Program-made: the position numbers and the translations under genes
Notes under the pieces: model-generated
What the model was told of the DNA's origin: nothing
The model's input: only the letters and a program-made list of their open reading frames with translations
The model's database searches: none
Part shown: piece after piece, positions 58,974 through 64,000 of the stretch
How the letters are laid out: the number at the start of each line of letters is the position of its first letter
Numbering within the stretch: position 1 is the first letter of the stretch
Origin: Nymphaea colorata
Taxonomy: Eukaryota > Streptophyta > Magnoliopsida > Nymphaeales > Nymphaeaceae
DNA length: 64,000 bases
Direction of reading: 5' to 3'
NCBI RefSeq assembly: GCF_008831285.2
Contig: NC_045142.1
Coordinates: 25,743,876-25,807,875, forward strand

Positions 58974-59509
58974 TAGGGATGTACATTGAGTCAAGTCAAC
59001 TTGGGGTCGACTTTAACTCAGCCTGTGTAAACTTACTTGAGCTCAACTTGTTTATTAAAATGGTTCAACCTCGAGCTTGAGTCAAAGCTCAAGTTATAAA
59101 TGAGTTGAGTTCAATTTACATGAGTTTATCTTGTTTATTAAATGGGTCAAGTTCGAGCTTGAGTCCAACTCAAGTTACAAACTAGTTGAGTTTAATTTAC
59201 ATGAGTTCAACTTGTTTATTAAATGAGTCAAGCTCGAGCTTCAGTCAAAACTCAAGTTATAAACGAGTTGAGTTTAAGTTATGAGAGAGGGCAGAGGACC
59301 GAGAGGTGAGGGTAGTGACCTTTCTTACGGGCGTGAAATGAAGCACTCAGTTATAATTTCTTGAAACTCGAACTCAACTCTTTTATCATTTCGGGTATCT
59401 TTGTAAGCTTGAACTCGGCTCGTTTATAAACGAGTCAAGCACAAGCATAGTTTTTTTTTTAGCGAGTTCGAGTCGAGCACAAATTGATTCATCTTATTGT
59501 GCGGCCCTA
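58974..59509. mobile_element. GAGCTCGAG-family element, 536 bp, possibly with an insert
   Basis: It starts TAGGGATGTACATTGAGTC and ends TTGTGCGGCCCTA. Between about 59280 and 59352 lies a GA-rich segment unlike the family, followed by resumed family sequence. Three similar blocks of about 85 bases (TTACATGAGTT..CTTGTTTATTAAATG) occur in its left half. No clear target-site duplication. Confidence 0.55.
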
Positions 59510-59829
59510 GAGATTGCCCCTTTTCTTGAAGTAGAGAGTGTCGTTTAAGCGCATGTATGACTGTAGGTGCATTTCACTTGAGAATAGCATGTTTAAATTT
59601 ATATAAATGTTTAAAACTAAAAGTTGAACATCACGATACGATATGAAATGTCTGGTCCTGGTCGTTGAAAGGGACCTTAATTAGTTAACGTATATGCAAA
59701 GTTCATATCAGTTAGAGAAAAAGCTTGATCTTCTACATTCGACTGCGTATCTAACATGTATTTCATTTTCACTCACTCTCTCTCTCTCTCTCTATGTATA
59801 TATATATAAAACTGATTAATCGATTATAG

Positions 59830-60097
59830 CTATGTCACACGAATACTTGGGTTTGGCCCACGTATCCGTATCTATACTTCGATACCTGAATCCCGATACC
59901 GATACTCCTTGGATACGTCTGGATCGGGCCTGGGTCAAACCCGATCCGAACCCGTTAAAGAAAACCCGATTTCATTTTATCATTTGATAATATAAAATTA
60001 GTCGTATCCGCGTATCCTAAAAAATTAAAAATTACTGTATTTGTACTCGTATTTTCGTACCCATACCCATATCGTACCAGTATCCGTGTGACTTAAA
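59830..60097. mobile_element. CTAAGT-type MITE, diverged TSD
   Basis: 268 bases starting CTATGTCACACGAATAC and ending GTATCCGTGTGACTTAAA, ends related to the element at 31968-32281. The flanks GATTATAG (59822-59829) and CATTATAG (60098-60105) match at 7 of 8 positions. The body has CGTATCC/GATACC blocks. Confidence 0.65.
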
Positions 60098-60697
60098 CAT
60101 TATAGTAGATGATGAAAAATTAAATAAATATCACAAAAATAGTTGCCATACCTTATGGTCCATTATATAACAACTGTTGACGGTACTTTTAGTAACAATT
60201 ATATTGTTTTTAATAATATATTCACCTGTAGATATCATATCGGGTATTAGATCGTGTGAGCATGGGATCGAATCAAAATCTCAATATACAAGAGAGATCC
60301 AATTAGGTCAGATTTTGGTAAACGGTGGACCCGAATGTGGACGGAATCCCTTCAAATCTGGATAGACTAGTGTGATAGAGAATGCAACAAAATTCTCGGG
60401 TCAGAGTCCTAAATTGACTCTCAAAATATATGATAAGCCCGAAACTACGACCCTCCCGACTCTCTTGACCAATCGTTCCGCAACTGGTGATGAGCGATAA
60501 ATTATTAATTTATGCCGTGAAATTGACTTTTGAAAGCGTGGCCGGTGCAAGTGGGAAATATTTTCGCTACGTGACATTAATTCAGAGCCGAGCCAGGAAC
60601 AGTAGAATAATAAAGAAACAAAATTCTCATTTGAGGTTCTTCCTTTTAGACATAATTTCAAAGGGCATCCTCGTTTATCATATTTTTGTGCTACTTT
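60098..60697. other. Intergenic DNA
   Basis: No supported gene or clear repeat. Confidence 0.4.
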
Positions 60698-60990
60698 TAG
60701 GGATGAACACAAGTCAAGTTCAGTCAGCTCGAGCTCGACTCGACTAATGAAACGACTTGGCTCGAGCTCGATAATAGCTCAATGAAAGCAGCTCGAACTC
60801 GCGTCAGTAGTTACGTATTGAGCTCGAGCTTGACTTGATTAAGGCTTAACAAACTCGTTTGGATATAATTGATATTCATGGTTACGTGTTGAGCTCGAGC
60901 TCGACTTGGTAGTTACGTGTTGAACTCGAACTCAACTCGATTATTTAAACAAGTCGACTCATGAACTCAAACACGACTTGTTAAGCAAAT
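60698..60990 (-). mobile_element. GAGCTCGAG-family MITE, right end lost
   Basis: It starts TAGGGATGAACACAAGTCAAG. The body has GAGCTCGACTCGACTAATGAAAC and GTTACGTGTTGAACTCGAAC-type blocks in the orientation of 38934. Family similarity stops near 60990 without a recognisable terminal repeat. Confidence 0.55.
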
Positions 60991-61865
60991 GACTAGTTGT
61001 TTTTTTGTGTCTTGTGAATGCAAACTTTGCCAATAAGGGCTTTAATATTATTCCTAACAATATGATACTTGTTGGCCAATACAAGCTTATACGCACTAAG
61101 ATTGATAATGCTGCTCTTTTATTTTTCATTTAATAGGAAATGACCTGTTATCATGTTCGTTCGTTCCTAGCTTAATTCCATAACTAAAGTTGAAAGAAAA
61201 TGGTCAAAAAGTGAGATATAATTCATGCTATAAAAAAAAAATATAAGAAGTGTAGTAGAGCGAGAGGCTCATATTTTAAAGATGTCGAAAAAGTAATCCT
61301 CTAAAAGGAAAATTTAGAGAAAAAGTTGGGTTGGAAAGTGAAAGACGAAAAGAATAGGGGGGCTTACCTACCCTGACACTATCAGAGTTATAAAAAGAAA
61401 GCGGGAGTCGTCATCGGTGACGAAAACATGAGCGGCGGAAGTCAGCAGGGTCGTCATGTCATCGGCATTATCATATAGCCAAGGTGGAATCTCTAATCAT
61501 GCCAAGTCAAGAGTCCCAACATGATCACCATTCTTTACTTTTTTTTTTTTTTTGTTTAAAGAAAAAATCTAAAAAGAACTCCAACATATGGTTAGGTCGA
61601 TTATGTTTTGGAATACATGTTTCTAAAAACCATATTTATAAAACAATGTGTTTTAGTTTAGAAAATATAATGTGATTATACTCTAAGTTAAGATTGTTTG
61701 ATTTAAGAACATTTATAACTATGTTTCAAGAAATAAGAAAGCACAGTTTTGAAACAAGAACATTGCATTTCCAAAACACAATGTTCCTCTTTTTGAATCA
61801 AACAAGAGAGTTTCTGCATCACTCAATCAAACATGTGTTTTAAGAACATGAGTTCGGAGAAAACC
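60991..61865. other. Intergenic DNA
   Basis: AT-rich. Near 61365-61480 is a short less AT-rich patch, but no gene is recognisable. Confidence 0.4.
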
Positions 61866-62046
61866 AATAGCGGAGCTACTGGTGTGGACCACTGCACACA
61901 CTAGCCTTTAAAATCTTTCGTTGTTTCTGAGCTGGTCTTGAGTCCAGCCACATGTGGCGCTCACATTAGATGAGTGCCCATAAGCAATCTTCCTACTAAG
62001 GTAGAGACTGGTCGGTGCTCTTTAATGAAAAATTTCTGGCTCAACC
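61866..62046 (+). repeat. Dispersed repeat, second member (compare 8155-8330)
   Basis: It starts ATAGCGGAGCTACTGGTGTGG and ends ATGAAAAATTTCTGGCTCAACC-like, matching the ends of the reversed copy at 8155-8330. The middle differs. Confidence 0.5.
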
Positions 62047-63838
62047 ACTAGAGAAACAATCTTCAAACTTCTTCTCCTAAGAGCAAGCTTTCATCACTAA
62101 GATGTGAAAAGCGCTAATTCCCTGGCAATCATATTTGTATTTCTCACTTGCTTAACACAAAGATGAGACTCATTTGAATCATATCTTTAAGTAGTTAAAA
62201 AATCGCAATATTTTCGCCCTAAATTCCAATCCATTTACGTTTACTCTTTAAAAGTAATCAAAACGCACGCGACATGTGCTTGAGGAGTTCATCGAACTTC
62301 ATATAATATTGATGAGTTATATATGGCAAGATTAATCATACTAATTACATATATGATCAATGATTGAGCCTAGCATGAGCAGCTAGCTTTATGAACTTTT
62401 TTCTGGAAGATCTTTTTCGAAATTTTATTACACAATATATTGTAATCGAAATAGTAACTAACAACTTAATATATGTGCATGGAAAAATTAATTAGATCCT
62501 ACAATTCCATGCATGAAAGACATTATAAGTAACTCTGATAAAATGCCAGTGAAAGAGCATTTAAGTGTGTCGAGTAATATGTGCCAAAGGGGCTCTCTCT
62601 CGGACCCCGAGATTTAAAAAAATAAAGTTTTATGTGTTCTGTTTTCTAAGAAATTTAGTTTGATCCATGTAAAGATATCGTGACTTTGCTGTGCAAGAAA
62701 TTTTTGGAATACTTCTTTAATTATCATCGTTTGGCAAAAAAAAAAAATTCCTCGCTCCACCCCTGCATTTAAAGAGATAAGATTCTTCTTTAAATCGTCC
62801 CAATAATCCATGGCTAAAATCTTGAGTATTAAAATCATGACGAATAGAAACCCTATAGGTTGTGAGAAGGAGTCGAGGCAAGGGGGGCCGACATGGGCCA
62901 TGGCACTCCTTAGATTTTTTAGGAATTCAAAATTTTAATTTAACTTATACGAAAATTTTGAAAAATTATGTCTCGGCCATTATTAAAGTTTTGAAACTAT
63001 AGTTCGCCCCCTACAACTATGGCCTCGAAAGGCATATCGGCTCCTTCTACTTTTCCGAGTCGACGACAGAGATAATCTAATCGAGTTCTTTAATCTCAAT
63101 GTGTCAGATTATTGACTTTGGAAGAAGAAACACCAACTTATATCCGTAAAATTAGGAAGAAGTGGAGAATTAAGTAATGGAAGCACCCAAGCAACTTGTT
63201 CATCTTATGGATACGTGGACCCATGTTCTCTCAATTTGCTCCTCAAATACAACCTCGATCTGTCCCATTATACCAATAATGGTAGACTCAAATATTAAAT
63301 ACGCATCCAAATTTGGAAACTCTGGACCATCTTGAAAATTCCTTTTCATTTTTTGGATCTGCAAGCTAGTGTTAGGTAAACCTCTCTACTGGATTTAATG
63401 AGAGACGAACCCTAAGTCTTTGAAGATATATGAGTCCCTAATAAAATAGTTGAAAATGATTGAATTTTTCAGCTTTTTTTCGTTTAAACTCTAGAGATAT
63501 TTTGAGCTCTTTACATTAAAGAATGAATACATGATGCAAGATAAAATAACGTAAAGATAGAGAAAGTGAGAAAAGATTGCTTCGGTGTTCCTTCTAGTTG
63601 CATAAGATCCAAAGAGACAGCTAGCGAGTCTTTTATGTTATTGCGATGGAACATCATGGAGGCCCACATCGAACCGATTGCAAGTGGCTGCCAGTGTTCA
63701 AGCAAACAGTTACGTGTCCAGTAAGAAACTGCGGTATCAAGGGTTAGCTGATGATGACAATGAATGATGATGATGGTGATGTGAATGTCGACTTAAATCT
63801 ACCTAATTATCCTTTCATCAAAACTCTCAAACCTACTC

Positions 63839-63840
<2 letters not shown>
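62047..63840. other. Intergenic DNA with a GGCGGAGCC-family relic
   Basis: About 62866-63010 carries GGCAAGGGGGGCCGACATGGG, TTTTGAAAAATTATGTCTCGG and TAGTTCGCCCCCTA, the block order of the family at 56156. The remainder is AT-rich with no supported gene. Confidence 0.4.

Positions 63841-63841
<1 letters not shown>

Positions 63842-63883
<42 letters not shown>
63842..63883. repeat. (AT)n microsatellite
   Basis: About 21 AT units, directly followed by a GAGCTCGAG-family segment. Confidence 0.95.
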
Positions 63884-63886
<3 letters not shown>

Positions 63887-63892
63887 AAGAGT

Positions 63893-64000
63893 TAAGAGTC
63901 AAGCTCGAGCTCAACACATAACTGTTGCGTCGTCGAGCTATTCTCAAGTTTGAGCCAAACTCGAGCTAACTGAAGGCTCGTGTTCACACATAATTACTGA
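63893..64000 (+). mobile_element. GAGCTCGAG-family element, cut by the window end
   Basis: It contains AGCTCGAGCTCAACACATAA and CCAAACTCGAGCTAACTGAAGG-like blocks and approaches a right end, CTCGTGTTCACAC. The left end is missing. Confidence 0.55.

Noticed and set aside
30666-64000. Retrotransposon or viral coding sequence in the gene-poor part
   Set aside because: I looked for reverse transcriptase, integrase, protease and transposase motifs in the translated frames and saw none. The repeats are short non-coding elements.
1-64000. CRISPR arrays or bacterial-type operons
   Set aside because: There are no regularly spaced direct repeats with unique spacers. Repeats are microsatellites, small tandem repeats and plant MITEs.

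Overview
The window is nuclear DNA from a flowering plant. The evidence is intron-rich genes with GT-AG junctions and AT-rich introns, a plant-type intronless subtilase, group VII ERF transcription factors starting Met-Cys-Gly-Gly, TATAAA promoters, and intergenic DNA full of short non-autonomous transposons and AT/GA microsatellites. I cannot name the species. Two gene types (subtilase, ERF-VII) are strikingly GC-rich against AT-rich surroundings.

Gene-rich part (1-30.7 kb). A seven-exon FAHD1-type acylpyruvate hydrolase/oxaloacetate decarboxylase gene (+, 141-4009) converges on an intronless secreted subtilisin-like protease (-, 4657-7020). After about 4 kb of AT-rich spacer, an eight-exon organellar-type peptidyl-tRNA hydrolase gene (+, 11528-16447) converges on a nine-exon PLP-dependent aminotransferase of the kynurenine/glutamine transaminase K type (-, 17099-22881). 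A third block holds an eight-exon DUF1399/GRDP-type gene (+, 26743-30665). Every exon junction below was placed by reading-frame continuity plus GT/AG borders, and phases close in all multi-exon genes.

ERF block (42-51.2 kb). Two group VII ERF genes lie on the minus strand about 8.2 kb apart. They share one phase-1 intron position and identical first 28 residues, which include the Cys2 oxygen-sensing N-degron. The 42-kb copy has a frameshift in a C6 run that removes the conserved C-terminal region. The 51-kb copy is intact.

Repeat-dominated DNA (30.7-42.0, 43.2-50.2 and 51.4-64.0 kb). I see no convincing genes here. I do see many short DNA transposons, several with readable target-site duplications (TSDs): a TAGGG-ended, hAT-like family carrying GAGCTCGAGCTC-type sequence (best copy 45314-45737, perfect 8-bp TSD), a TAGGGATGTCAA-ended family, a CTAAGT(T/C)AC-ended family (31968-32281, perfect 8-bp TSD) and a GGCGGAGCC-ended family (56156-56326, perfect 9-bp TSD). 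There are also small tandem and segmental duplications and long microsatellites.

The genes do not form a pathway: each is an ordinary single plant gene. I found no previously undescribed multi-gene system. The most interesting biology is the broken/intact ERF-VII pair and the well-preserved non-autonomous transposon insertions between and beyond the two copies.
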